A stretch of 64,000 nucleotides of DNA from Hymenobacter ginkgonis (GTDB lineage Bacteria; Bacteroidota; Bacteroidia; Cytophagales; Hymenobacteraceae). The DNA lies in contig NZ_WQKZ01000003.1 in the NCBI RefSeq assembly GCF_009755225.1, forward strand, positions 1,023,679-1,087,678. Direction: 5' to 3'. The notes under the pieces are model-generated. The model searched no databases. It was not told where the DNA came from and worked only from the letters and a program-made list of their open reading frames with translations. The translations under genes and the position numbers were made by a program. This document shows positions 1-9,125 of the stretch, piece by piece; positions within the stretch are counted from its first letter, which is position 1; each line of letters begins with the position of its first letter.

Positions 1-398
1 CCTTGGGAGTGGTGAGCATGGGCCGCTTGCTTGCCCCTCTGCTTCGCTAAGCGCCACATTCGCAGCATTAAGCACTATAAGCAGCCCTACGCAATGCTAG
101 TCATTGCTGGCCGCTAGTGCTTTAATGTTTAGCTAGCTAAATCGTGACTGGCGTGGGCCCGGCTACTCATATTTGTGCGCCATATAGTAGGCTTGCCAGG
201 TAGCGGCTTGGGCCATGCAGACTGGTAGCGCGTAGGAAAAGAGAATAGCTACGTATCGGCTGAGGAGTGCGCCACTGCCAGTTTACCCCCGACGAAGACG
301 TTCGAGGAAAGCGTTGGCACCAGTATGGCTACATCTAGTGGATGGTTGCATCCTTAGTGTAGAGTGCCTACTGCACCACTCATACGTGTGGCAAGTAC
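1..398. other. No recognisable gene
   Basis: I find no convincing coding region here. The minus strand has an open stretch of about 40 codons ending at 164, with a hydrophobic, tyrosine-rich end that could be the tail of a decayed membrane protein. I do not recognise it. Confidence 0.4.
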
Positions 399-605
399 TT
401 AAACGGTCACCAACTGATACTCATACAGCGCAACCATTACGCGGCCCCGCCCTTGGAGCAACTCGTTGGCTTCCTCTAAGGAGATGTGTCCGAGCACGTA
501 ATTGGTGAGCAGTTGCAATTCTTGCTCGCTGGGGTTGGGGGTAATCACTGAGAGGGAATTCAGGACTTGGCGAACGGCACTGATGCGACTTGTCTTCGAG
601 GTCAT
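399..605 (-). CDS. Small hypothetical protein with an LxxYxxGxIS motif
   Basis: A 68-residue protein of unknown function. The open frame extends further upstream, but the ATG at 605 is preferred because the sequence becomes protein-like there (MTSKTSRISAVRQVL). The C-terminal half has the pattern L-L-T-N-Y-x-x-G-H-I-S-x-E-E-x-x-E-L-L. The same pattern recurs in the small minus-strand genes at 52377-52655 and 52077-52277 inside the phage-like region. No membrane segment or signal peptide is visible. The shape would suit a small DNA-binding or antitoxin-like helical protein, but that is a guess. It stands alone, with no partner gene next to it. Confidence 0.5.
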   Translation of the reverse strand: MTSKTSRISAVRQVLNSLSVITPNPSEQELQLLTNYVLGHISLEEANELLQGRGRVMVALYEYQLVTV

Positions 606-986
606 AAATAGAGCGTGCTGTAGAAGCGCAGCGGGTGGGTTGTAGTACCAGCCCAGTAGCTGAGATGCCAGCAAATTGCCTCCAAATAAGCAGGGTGAAA
701 AATCACCTCTCTAAGTAGGCTCATAATCTATCCAAACGCTTGCTTTTCGTATGCCAGCAGTTGCCCTGCGTGTGTAGACGGCCCCGGCTAATTGCCCACT
801 CGTAATTTGATTGCAGCCTCTAAAAGCTGCTCACTGAGGTGGAAAATACCGCCTACACGCCCCGGGCATCAAATGAATTTGCCCAGCGCTAGGCAGTAAG
901 CTTGCAGCGCCTAGCCTTTTTGCTAAGAGCGACAGTGCATTAAGCAGCCGCTATATTAGCTAGGCCTGGGCTGTGGATAGCAGCCA
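606..986. other. Intergenic, no gene seen
   Basis: No supportable gene. In particular there is no anti-sigma factor gene directly after the sigma factor that ends at 987. Confidence 0.4.
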
Positions 987-1526
987 TTACCTTATGGCCA
1001 GCCCAAGGGTACGAATGATGCGGCCAATACGCGACTTCACCGTGCCCAAAGGCAACTGCAATTCTTCGGCTGCCTCCGTATGCGTGAAGCCTTTGAGATA
1101 CAAGGTTTCGAGCAACTGCCGGTCGCTCGAGTTGAGCAAAGCCAGCCAATCGCGCACACCAATATGGTCAGGATTAAACGAGGGGGTAGCCCGTAGGGTG
1201 GCGGCCAACTCCGTTGTTAGTGGGTGCGTGCGCTGGGCATCGAGGCGCAATTGCCGCAAGCGGTCGATGGCCAAATTTCGGCCAATATTTAGTGCCCAAG
1301 TAAAGAGGCGGCCTTTGCTGCTATCATAGGTTGGAAAGGCCAGCCAAAATTTGAGCATGCACTCTTGTAGGATGTCTTCGGCCAATTCATCTTGCTTGAC
1401 AATCCGCCAAATAGTGGCATACAGTGCTTTCTTATAGTTGGTGTAAAAATACGTCATCGCCGTTTCATCACGAGCGTACAGGCGATTAATAAGTTGATTT
1501 TCAGTTTCTTTCTCTAATATTTTCAC
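987..1526 (-). CDS. ECF (sigma-70 family) RNA polymerase sigma factor
   Basis: A 179-residue extracytoplasmic-function type sigma factor, which would direct RNA polymerase to a small regulon. Region 2 lies at about residues 20-90, with the typical AEDILQECMLKFW and RNLAIDRLRQ segments. Region 4 lies at about 120-175, with a helix-turn-helix reading FTHTEAAEELQLPLGTVKSRI. The length is normal for the family. ECF factors usually sit beside an anti-sigma gene. None is visible within several hundred bases on either side, so it is an orphan or is controlled from elsewhere. The lack of a hydrophobic segment argues against a sigma/anti-sigma fusion. Confidence 0.93.
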   Translation of the reverse strand: MKILEKETENQLINRLYARDETAMTYFYTNYKKALYATIWRIVKQDELAEDILQECMLKFWLAFPTYDSSKGRLFTWALNIGRNLAIDRLRQLRLDAQRTHPLTTELAATLRATPSFNPDHIGVRDWLALLNSSDRQLLETLYLKGFTHTEAAEELQLPLGTVKSRIGRIIRTLGLAIR

Positions 1527-2083
1527 TAGCTGGCAACAGGAAGATTAGTGGGCCACCTACGGTCCACTTCCTTGCGGTGGATTGTAACGGAAAGAAATTA
1601 AATAAATAATTTTTCGGAACTTATTTCAACGATAATTGCTCAGTTTTGAGGCAAGATAATAGCGAATAGATGAGGTTATCCCAACCATGTAGCCGCTCAC
1701 TAGCAGCCCTTACAGGTTACACCGGCCTAAGAAGGTAGATTATCAAAGCTGGCTCCAACTTGGAGGGGTAGAGTGACCTAGCTCAAGCACCTAGGAAAGC
1801 GAATCGACGCTTTAAAATCAAGGTTCGTTAAGCTGAGCGAACCGAGCTATGCCCCCTTCGCAAGCAGCGCGCCCTGGCCCCGCCGCGAAATAAGATGTTC
1901 CCGATAGCCGGCGCTAGCAAACCCGAAATGTGCTCGCCAATTACAAACGCTAGTTGCTGGCTGTAAAGACCGATTTTTACATTTCGCGGCTCGCGTAGGG
2001 TAAGGGCTGGCGCACTTGATTGAGTGCCAGCGTGGCTACTACCCCCGGCGCGACGGCCAGCTCACTTATCCTAGCGCCTCACC
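1527..2083. other. Intergenic, AT-rich start then unrecognised sequence
   Basis: The part next to the sigma gene (about 1590-1660) is AT-rich and probably holds its promoter, but no clear TTTG / TAnnTTTG pair could be fixed. The rest shows no gene. Confidence 0.35.
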
Positions 2084-3739
2084 TTATTCTCCTAAGTATT
2101 GATGAACGAACTTGATGGCCATGCTACCCTCGCCTACCGCCGAGGCAACGCGGGCCATGGCCCCGGACCGGCCATCGCCGGCGGCAAAGAGGCCAGGTAT
2201 ACTGGTTTCAAGCAAGTGCGGCTCGCGGGGCTCGAGCCACGCTTGGGCAAAACGTGAGTCGGCCAGCAGTTCACGGCCGGTAAGCAGGAAACCCTTCGGG
2301 TCGCACAGGGCCAGCGAACTTATCCACTCGGTACTGGGCCGGGTACCGATAAAAATGAATAGTGCCCGTGCTGGGTAGCATACCGACTCCTGGCCTTCGG
2401 CTTGTACTACCACGGCCTCTAAAGAACTTTCACCGCATGCTTCGCACACCTGCGTGTAGGGGAGGATTTCTACGTTAGGGGTCTGGGTAAGCTGCTCGAT
2501 GAGGTAGGCCGACATGCTGGCGGCCAAGCTCCCGCCCCGAATGACGATATACACTCGGGAAGCAAAGCCCGACAGGTACATCGCAGCTTGCCCGGCGGAG
2601 TTTCCTCCGCCCACTACAAAAACCGGTTGGGCGCGGCAGCTGCGGGCCTCGGTGCGAGCTGCCCCGTAGTATACGCCAGCCCCGCTCAGGCGTGCTAGGC
2701 CCGGCGCTTGCAGGGTGCGGTAACTCACGCCCATCGTTAGCACCACGGCGCGGGCGCGCACCTGGCTGCCGTCGCTCAGCGTCAGCAACTTGTAGCCATC
2801 TTGCACGGCTAGGCTGGTCACCTCCTGTGGGGCCATTAGCTCGGCTCCGAGGCGGGTAGCCTGCGTCCAGGCGCGGTGGGTTAGCTCACTGCCACTCAAG
2901 CCGGTGGGAAAACCTAGGTAGTTTTCGATGCGCGACGACGAGCCGGCTTGCCCGCCGGGCGTCTGCCGTTCAATAAGCAACGTGCGCAGGCCCTCCGAAG
3001 CCCCGTACACGGCGGCGGCTAGCCCGGCGGGGCCTGCCCCCACGATTACTACATCATAGAGTTCTTGCCGGGCAGCGGCCAGCAGGCCCAGGTGGCGGGC
3101 CAACTCCTGCCGTTCGGGCTGCGCCACGGCCTGCCCATCGCGGTAAATGACCACTGGCAACTCCTGGGCCGAGAAGCCCGTGGCGGCTAACAGGGTGCGG
3201 GCCTCTGCATCTTGCTCAAAATCAAGCCACTGGTAGCCGACGAGATACCCACTGAGGAAGTCCTTAAGCGCATGCGAACGTGGCGACCACTGGTAGCCCA
3301 GCAGCCGCAGGCCGTCGTAGGCGGGGCGGTAGGTAGCCTGCCAACTGGCTAGCAAATCGCGCAGGGTAGGGTAGAACAGTTGCTCGGGCGGGTCCCAAGG
3401 CTTGAGCAAATAGTAGTCGAGCTGGGCCGAGTTGATGGCCCGGATGGCGGCCGTGGTATCGGCATAAGCGGTGAGCAGCACGCGCTTGGCTTCCGGAAAT
3501 AACTCGCGAGCGCGGGTCAGCACTTCCACGCCTTCCACCTCGGGCATGCGCTGGTCGGCCAGCACTAGCGCCAGGGGTTCGGCGCGGGCGCGCAGGGCGT
3601 CGAGCGTGGCAAGGGCCTCCGGTCCCGAGCCGACGGGCAGCAGGCGGTAGTGCTGGCGAAATTCCTGGCGCAGGTCGCGGGTGATGGCGGCCAGCACCTG
3701 GGGGTCGTCATCGACGGCGAGGATAAGCGGCTTTTTCAT
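2084..3739 (-). CDS. Fused response regulator / thioredoxin reductase-like FAD oxidoreductase
   Basis: A 551-residue fusion. Residues 1-125 are a receiver domain with the acidic triad DDD at 10-12, phosphoacceptor Asp62 (ADQRMPE) and the conserved lysine in LLKPWD. A linker domain follows. From about 225 comes a two-domain FAD/NADPH oxidoreductase with the dinucleotide motif GAGPAG, GGQAGSSSRIENYLGFP, the NADPH motif GGGNSAGQAA and a C-terminal AAGDGRSG. The redox-active CxxC of true thioredoxin reductases is absent near GGGNSAGQ, so disulfide reductase activity is doubtful. The start codon overlaps the stop of the upstream kinase gene by four bases (ATGA), so the two are translationally coupled and the kinase is the likely phosphodonor. 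Confidence 0.93.
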   Translation of the reverse strand: MKKPLILAVDDDPQVLAAITRDLRQEFRQHYRLLPVGSGPEALATLDALRARAEPLALVLADQRMPEVEGVEVLTRARELFPEAKRVLLTAYADTTAAIRAINSAQLDYYLLKPWDPPEQLFYPTLRDLLASWQATYRPAYDGLRLLGYQWSPRSHALKDFLSGYLVGYQWLDFEQDAEARTLLAATGFSAQELPVVIYRDGQAVAQPERQELARHLGLLAAARQELYDVVIVGAGPAGLAAAVYGASEGLRTLLIERQTPGGQAGSSSRIENYLGFPTGLSGSELTHRAWTQATRLGAELMAPQEVTSLAVQDGYKLLTLSDGSQVRARAVVLTMGVSYRTLQAPGLARLSGAGVYYGAARTEARSCRAQPVFVVGGGNSAGQAAMYLSGFASRVYIVIRGGSLAASMSAYLIEQLTQTPNVEILPYTQVCEACGESSLEAVVVQAEGQESVCYPARALFIFIGTRPSTEWISSLALCDPKGFLLTGRELLADSRFAQAWLEPREPHLLETSIPGLFAAGDGRSGAMARVASAVGEGSMAIKFVHQYLGE

Positions 3740-5139
3740 GAGGAGATGGGGCGAAGAGCGGGCAGCCAGGCAGTAAACACAGTGCAGCCCGGCTCGAAGG
3801 TTACTTCTAGCCGGCCGCCGTGCTCCCGCACGATGCGCCGGGCAATGTCGAGCCCTTGGCCCGTGCCTTCGCCAGGGGGCTTGGTCGTAAAAAAGGGTTC
3901 GAACAAGTGCGGCAGCACCTCGGGTGGAATGCCGGGTCCGTTGTCGGTAATACTGACGCGTACTTGGTTGGCCTCAGCCGTTACCTCCACTGCGAGCGTG
4001 CCCTCGGCCGCAGGCAGGGCATCGAGGGCGTTGTCGAGCAAGTTGGTCCACACTTGGTTGAGGCTGCCCGCCTGGCCTAGTACCTGCGGCAGGCCGGAGG
4101 CGTAGGCGCGAGTCAGGCGCACGTTTTTCGTCCGTAGCGCGTGGTCAAATAGGTGCAGGGTACTATCTAGCCCTTCAGTGACGACCAGCGGCGCAGCGGT
4201 GGGGGCCCGGTCGAGGTGGGTGTAAGTTTTCACGTCGGCTACCAAGGCGCTGATGCGGCGGCTGGCCTCGCTGATGTCGGCCGCGAGGCGGGCGGCCAGC
4301 AGGTGCCCACTCAGCCAAGCAAAAGCGGCCGGCCGCGAACCAGCGGGTAGGGCGGCGGCCACCGGGGCTAGGTCGGCCACGTGCAGCCCGGCTTCACGCA
4401 GGCCAGCGGCGTGCTCGTAGCCATCGGGGCAGCCCTGGGTTTCGAGCCAATCGGCTAACTCGGCCTCGCGGTCGGCGGCTTCGAGGGCGGGCAGCAGCGC
4501 CACGGGCAGCAGGGGCCGCCGCGCCAGGTCGGTAACAGTGGCCAGGGCGGCGGCGGGCGGGCTGGTAGCCACTAGCGCCAGCAGCCCCAGCGGAATGATT
4601 TGCAGCAACTGCGTCAGATTGGCCGCCCCGCGGCTCACGGCCGCGGCGGGGTTGTTGAGTTCGTGCGAGAGGCCAGCCGCTAGCTTACCCAGCGCCCGCA
4701 GCCGCTCGCCGTGCTCCTGGGCGCGCACCTCGGCGCGGGTGCGGTCGTTCATCAAGCCAATGAGGCGCTGGGTAAGCACTGGGCTAAGGCGCTCCAGCTC
4801 TATAAATCGGCCGCAGGCCAGCACATACGCCTCGGTTTCTACTTCGGCCACGCCTTGGTGGGCAAAGCGTTCGGCCCGGGAGTAGGGTAGGGCCCCACCT
4901 AGCTCGCCGGCTTCCAGGCGGTAGTTACCCGGCCCCGGGCCATCCCCAAAACGCACGCTGCCCCGTAGCACGGCCACTAGGCTATCGGCCGGCGAGTCGG
5001 CTGCTACTACTACCTCGCCGGGCGCGTAGCGACGCAACTCGCCTGCTTGTTGCAGCCAGGTTAGCACGTCGGCGGGCAGGTCGCAGAAGACCTGAACAGC
5101 GCACAGCGCTTCGGGGGTAAGGGGCAGTAGCGTGGGCAT
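3736..5139 (-). CDS. Sensor histidine kinase with cyclic-nucleotide-binding-like domain
   Basis: A 467-residue soluble kinase. Residues 10-120 resemble a cNMP-binding (CAP-like) beta barrel, with YAPGEVVVAADSPADSLVAVLRG. A dimerisation/H-box follows with His159 in LAAGLSHELNNP. The HATPase domain (about 330-460) has an N-box (NQVWTNLLDNALDAL), a G1 box (DNGPGIP), an F box (LFEPFFTTK) and a G2 box (GTGQGLDIA). No membrane segment is visible, so it should sense a cytoplasmic signal. It overlaps the downstream receiver/oxidoreductase gene by four bases and most likely phosphorylates that receiver. This gene pair recurs in Bacteroidota. The ligand is unknown. Confidence 0.92.
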   Translation of the reverse strand: MPTLLPLTPEALCAVQVFCDLPADVLTWLQQAGELRRYAPGEVVVAADSPADSLVAVLRGSVRFGDGPGPGNYRLEAGELGGALPYSRAERFAHQGVAEVETEAYVLACGRFIELERLSPVLTQRLIGLMNDRTRAEVRAQEHGERLRALGKLAAGLSHELNNPAAAVSRGAANLTQLLQIIPLGLLALVATSPPAAALATVTDLARRPLLPVALLPALEAADREAELADWLETQGCPDGYEHAAGLREAGLHVADLAPVAAALPAGSRPAAFAWLSGHLLAARLAADISEASRRISALVADVKTYTHLDRAPTAAPLVVTEGLDSTLHLFDHALRTKNVRLTRAYASGLPQVLGQAGSLNQVWTNLLDNALDALPAAEGTLAVEVTAEANQVRVSITDNGPGIPPEVLPHLFEPFFTTKPPGEGTGQGLDIARRIVREHGGRLEVTFEPGCTVFTAWLPALRPISS

Positions 5140-5501
5140 ACGTTACAAGAGAAGGTGACCCTAAGCGAGCCAGGCGGAAAATGCAAAGGCCGCTAGGGCA
5201 GGGAGTTGGCCATCAAGCACCCATTGTGGGCGACTCGGATGCAGCGGCAGCTAAACGGGCTGCAAAGTGGCAATCAAGCCAAAGCCAGCCCAGAGCCACG
5301 GCCACCTAAGGCGGCCAGCAGCTGGCGGCTACCCCGGCCGCGTACCGCAACAGCGAGCGTGACCCTTCCCGTCACGGAAATAGTGGAACGCAGCCAGTAC
5401 TGGGTGAGCGCAGCTGGTGATTGGCCCAGTGAATGCCCTCGTACCCGTAACTCCAGGCGTAGCCCCGCAGCGCTGGTATCTACTCGCGTAGCGCGGCAAA
5501 G
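5140..5501. other. Intergenic, no gene seen
   Basis: About 360 bases with overlapping open frames on both strands but no protein-like sequence. I regard it as non-coding or eroded. Confidence 0.4.
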
Positions 5502-5532
5502 CTGGTGGTGCTCGCAGTGCGAGCACCACCAG
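5502..5532 (-). terminator. Perfect 14-bp stem-loop after gap
   Basis: Two 14-base arms (5502-5515 and 5519-5532) pair perfectly around a three-base loop, 22 bases past the end of the GAPDH gene. There is no clean U tract, so it could be a weak terminator or a 3'-end stabiliser. Confidence 0.6.
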
Positions 5533-5553
5533 GGGTAGGGAATGCAGCAGGGG

Positions 5554-6555
5554 CTACGCGCCGCCGGCCAAGTGGGCGGCTACCTCAGCCAAGCGGTTCG
5601 AGAAGCCCCACTCGTTGTCGTACCAGGCGGCTACCGACAGTAGCTGACCCTGCTTAGCCGTTAGGGGCAGGTCGAGTAGCGCAGAATGCGGGTCGGCCAC
5701 AATGCGCGACGAGGCCCACTCATCTTCCAGCACGTCGAGCACACCGTGCAGCGGCCCGGCTTGCGCGGCTTGGCGCAGGGCGGCGTTCACATCCTGCACC
5801 GAGCAGTCGCGCTCGGTCACCAGCGTCAGCTCCGCGATGCTGCCCGTGCGGGTGGGCACCCGGTACGCCTTACCCGTCACGTGCAGGTCGGGCCAAATGA
5901 ACTGCAAGGCCCGCGCTGCCCCCGACGACGAAGGAATAATGTTTTCGGCCGCTGCCCAAGAATCGCGCCGGTCTTTCATCGGCTGGTCGGTTAGCGACTG
6001 CGAATTAGTGTAAGAGTGAACCGTGGAAAACAGCCCATATTGAATGCCAAAGGCTTCCTTAATGACCTTGATGGGAGCCGCCAGGGCATTGGTCGTGCAG
6101 CTGCCCATGCTCACGATGCGGTGGCGGGCTGGGTCAAAATCTTCTAGGTTTATGCCCTTCAGCAGCACGGCGTCGCAGTCGGCCAGGGTCTTGCTAGGGG
6201 CGCTCACCAGCACGCGCCCCGCGCCCCGGTCGAGGTGCACCTGCGCCCCGGCGCGGGTGGTAGCCCGGCCGGTGCAGTCCACTACTAGGTCTACGCCCAG
6301 CGCGCCCCAGTCGGGCACGGCCGCGCTGGCGTTGTAATACGGGATTAGCCGGCCGCCCACCTCCAGTTCACCGGGGCGGCCGGCTACTGGCTCGGGCCAG
6401 CGCCCGTAGTTGGTATCGACGGCAAAAAGGGCCGCCAGCGTCGGCTCGTCGCGGATATCGGCCACGGCCGCTGGCACAAAGAGCTGCTGCTGCAAGCCAA
6501 TGCGTAGCAGCTGCCGCCCGATGCGGCCAAATCCGTAAATGGCAATGCGTTGCAT
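5554..6555 (-). CDS. gap: Glyceraldehyde-3-phosphate dehydrogenase, type I
   Basis: Catalyses the NAD(P)-dependent phosphorylating oxidation of glyceraldehyde 3-phosphate in glycolysis. The protein has about 333 residues, the usual size. The N-terminal Rossmann motif is YGFGRIGRQLL, and the catalytic cysteine sits in MGSCTTNALAAP. The catalytic domain includes STVHSYTNSQ, PTRTGSIAEL and the C-terminal WYDNEWGFSNR signature. The frame is open from a GTG at 6561, but the ATG at 6555 fits the family start MQRIAIYGFG better. It is a stand-alone gene, not in a glycolytic operon, so it may be a second isozyme. A stem-loop lies just upstream of the start. Confidence 0.95.
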   Translation of the reverse strand: MQRIAIYGFGRIGRQLLRIGLQQQLFVPAAVADIRDEPTLAALFAVDTNYGRWPEPVAGRPGELEVGGRLIPYYNASAAVPDWGALGVDLVVDCTGRATTRAGAQVHLDRGAGRVLVSAPSKTLADCDAVLLKGINLEDFDPARHRIVSMGSCTTNALAAPIKVIKEAFGIQYGLFSTVHSYTNSQSLTDQPMKDRRDSWAAAENIIPSSSGAARALQFIWPDLHVTGKAYRVPTRTGSIAELTLVTERDCSVQDVNAALRQAAQAGPLHGVLDVLEDEWASSRIVADPHSALLDLPLTAKQGQLLSVAAWYDNEWGFSNRLAEVAAHLAGGA

Positions 6556-6569
6556 AAGCACGTAAGGTG

Positions 6570-6591
6570 AGGGGCAACTCGTGTTGCCCCT
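6570..6591 (-). promoter_or_regulatory. Stem-loop in the gap leader
   Basis: Nine-base arms AGGGGCAAC / GTTGCCCCT with a four-base loop lie 15-36 bases upstream of the gap ATG. This is close enough to affect ribosome access. It may be a leader structure or part of an operator; which one cannot be told from sequence. Confidence 0.4.
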
Positions 6592-6968
6592 GCAAACCTA
6601 GGCGGCTGCGCAACGGGCCTAACGGTAAAAAAACCGGAATAAACGGTACTTTTACCCTATCAATCCTGCGCTTTGCTAGCCTCATCTTACGCGTAGGCGT
6701 ACTTCGTTGCCTTTATGCATCTGCACACTTCTGCACACTATTCTTCTAGGCAGTAGCTTACTCTTGGCCAATAGCGCGGCACTGGTCGAACCTACTGCGC
6801 CGCTGCTGGCCCCGCCGGAGGTTGTCCGCTGGCGCACTCCGGCTGGCCATACCAGCCTACGTTAGAAGATTTAGGGGAAGCGTACCAATTTGCCAGAGCA
6901 TACTGCAGCGGGGGGGGGTAGCGAAGCGCTGTACCTTCGCTACCTTGTTGCTTTCCTGACTTTCGACC
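6592..6968. other. Divergent intergenic region
   Basis: Separates gap (minus) from the PAS kinase (plus). It probably holds both promoters. No gene is visible. Confidence 0.4.
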
Positions 6969-8648
6969 ATGCTCGTCGCGCCAGAATTAGGGCTTCTCTT
7001 CAATGCCCTGCCCAGGCCCTATTTGCTGCTCTCGCCCGAGCTGGTCATTGAAGCCGTGAGCGACGCCTACCTGGCCGCTACCCTGACCTTGCGCGAGGAC
7101 TTGGTCGGGCAGTATTTATTTGATGCGTTTCCCGACAACCCGCAGGCGCCCGAGGCTCAAGCGGTGCACAACCTGCACGCCTCGCTGCTCCAAGTGCTGG
7201 CCACCGGCCAACCCCACGAGATGGCCCAGCAGCACTACGATGTGCCCGACCCCGACCACCCCGGCCAGTTCATTGAGCGCCACTGGCAACCGCTCAATGC
7301 CCCCGTACTCAATGCGCACGGCACCGTCGTGCAGCTTATCCATTCTGTGCTCGATATTACGGCCCAGGTGCAGGGCCAAGCGTATTTACGTGCCAGCCAG
7401 GCCCGCGAGCAGGCCGCCCGTGCCGAGGCCGAAGCCCAGCGCCAGCGCTTCCACGAGGTGCTGATGCAACTGCCCGCCTACGTGGCCGTCTACCAGGGCT
7501 CCGACCATATCTACCAGTTCGTTAACCCGTCCTACCAGAGCTTGTTTCCGCACCGCTCCTTCCTCGGCCGGCCGTTTCGCGAAGGCACCCCAGAGTCGGT
7601 GGGGTTGGGGGTAGTGGCCCTGTTTGACCAGGTGTACCAAACTGGCGAGCCGTACTACCACCATGAGTTGGGAGGTTGGTTCGACTTCAAGGGCAACGGC
7701 CAGCCCGAACAGGTGTTTCTCAACCTGTACCTGCACCCCTTGCGCGACGCGCAGGGCCGCATCGATGGCGTACTCGATTTCTCCTATGATGTGACTGAGC
7801 AAGTGCGCGCCCGCCAGCAGGTCGAGCAGCTCAACCAGGAGCTGGAAACCCGGGTGCAGGGGCGCACGCACGAGCTGCACGAGCAGCAGGAGTTGCTGGC
7901 GACCGTCAACCAAGAGCTACTAGGCACTAACCAGACCTTGCACATCAGCAACCAGCGGCTGCTGCGCACCAACGCCGACCTGGATACCTTCGTGTACACG
8001 GCCAGCCACGACCTCAAATCCCCGATTACCAACCTAGAAGGATTGCTGGCCGTGCTGCGCGACACCCTACCCCTGGACGTGCAGCAGCAACCGCTGATTG
8101 GCCCGCTGCTGGGGCTGCTCGACAACACTGTGAGCCGCTTTCGCCTGACCATCGACCAACTCACCGAATTGATTCGGCTGCAGCAAACGACCGCGGGCCC
8201 CGCGCAGCCGGTGCTGCTGGGGCCGCTGGTAGCCGCCGTGCAGGAAGATTTGGCCGCCGAGGCGACGGCGGCCCAAGCGCGGCTGGAGGTCACTATCCCG
8301 GACAGCCTGTCGGTCCGCTTCGCGCCGGCTAATCTGCGCTCCATCGTCTATAATCTGCTCAACAATGCCCTCAAGTACCGCGACCCGGCCCGCCCGGCCC
8401 AGGTGTGGGTGCGCGCCGAGCGCCAGCCAGCAGCGGTGGTGCTCACGGTGCAGGATAATGGCCTGGGCCTGAGCGAAAGCCAGCAGCAACGCTTGTTTCA
8501 AGCCTTTCAGCGCCTGCACACCCATGTGGAGGGCACGGGCGTGGGCCTCTACATGATTAAGCGCCTGATTGAAAACGCCGGGGCCACCATCACCGTGACC
8601 AGTACGCTGGGCGTTGGCTCGACCTTTACCGTCGCGTTTCCTGCGTAG
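6969..8648 (+). CDS. PAS domain sensor histidine kinase
   Basis: A 559-residue soluble kinase. Two PAS-type sensor domains (about 8-125 and 150-275) are followed by a coiled coil (275-340), an H-box with the phospho-acceptor His in YTASHDLKSPITNLEG, and a HATPase domain (about 430-559) with NLLNNALKY, DNGLGLSE and GTGVGLYMIKRL. No transmembrane helix is seen. Such PAS kinases are abundant in Hymenobacter-like genomes and often lie next to single-domain response regulators. A response-regulator remnant and an intact regulator follow here. The signal is unknown. Confidence 0.92.
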   Translation: MLVAPELGLLFNALPRPYLLLSPELVIEAVSDAYLAATLTLREDLVGQYLFDAFPDNPQAPEAQAVHNLHASLLQVLATGQPHEMAQQHYDVPDPDHPGQFIERHWQPLNAPVLNAHGTVVQLIHSVLDITAQVQGQAYLRASQAREQAARAEAEAQRQRFHEVLMQLPAYVAVYQGSDHIYQFVNPSYQSLFPHRSFLGRPFREGTPESVGLGVVALFDQVYQTGEPYYHHELGGWFDFKGNGQPEQVFLNLYLHPLRDAQGRIDGVLDFSYDVTEQVRARQQVEQLNQELETRVQGRTHELHEQQELLATVNQELLGTNQTLHISNQRLLRTNADLDTFVYTASHDLKSPITNLEGLLAVLRDTLPLDVQQQPLIGPLLGLLDNTVSRFRLTIDQLTELIRLQQTTAGPAQPVLLGPLVAAVQEDLAAEATAAQARLEVTIPDSLSVRFAPANLRSIVYNLLNNALKYRDPARPAQVWVRAERQPAAVVLTVQDNGLGLSESQQQRLFQAFQRLHTHVEGTGVGLYMIKRLIENAGATITVTSTLGVGSTFTVAFPA

Positions 8649-8723
8649 CGTAGCTTCCTGTATGTTGCCAGCTTCTCGCTTACCCCGTGTGTGGCTCCCT
8701 ACCCCCTTACCCAAGCGGAACCT

Positions 8724-8803
8724 ACTACCCGTCGCCGACTTTGTGCGCAAACCCCTAACACAAGGCAAGCCGAACGTACTGCTCGCCCGCCATTTTTCCT
8801 GGT
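8724..8803 (+). pseudogene. Response-regulator C-terminal remnant
   Basis: The plus strand reads LPVADFVRKPLTQGKPNVLLARHF, which parallels the end of the intact regulator at 9113-9523 (LPIAGFLNKPLTKEKVMTLLQQHF) and includes the conserved K-P. The first two thirds of the gene are gone. Confidence 0.6.
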
Positions 8804-8885
8804 GGCCACGTAGAACAGCCTCGCTGCTTGCTGCTTTTTAATCTATTGCCTCCGTCCTGACTGTCGCGGCTACGTTCTTTCGTTT

Positions 8886-9125
8886 ATGCCTGATGCTGCT
8901 GCGGCCCTGCCCGCCGATGTCCTCGACCCCACCGGGTTCTCGTCTCTGCTGTTAAACCTGTCCGTCTCCGGCGTGATGCTCATGCAGCCCCGCTACGAGG
9001 CGAGCGGAGAGATTGTCGATTTCGACGGGGTGCAGTTGAACCCTGCGGCCCAGCAGATGCTGCGGCTTTCGGAGCACCCGGCCGAGTCGTTTCTGACGCC
9101 CTTTTCTTCTCCATGTCTATCTTAG
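8886..9125 (+). pseudogene. Truncated N-terminus of a PAS histidine kinase
   Basis: A 79-codon frame reads like the first PAS half-domain of Bacteroidota PAS kinases (SGVMLMQPRYEASGEIVDFDGV, then LNPAAQQMLRL). It stops without the kinase core and runs into the start of the next response regulator, overlapping it by 13 bases. It is probably the stub of a deleted kinase. It might still be translated as a short PAS-like protein coupled to that regulator. Confidence 0.65.

Noticed and set aside
2084..3739. Calling the gene trxB
   Set aside because: The CxxC redox pair is missing and a receiver domain is fused.
5206..5538. Open frame of 110 codons on the plus strand
   Set aside because: Composition is Pro/Ser/Arg-rich without any family pattern, and it covers a perfect hairpin near its end.
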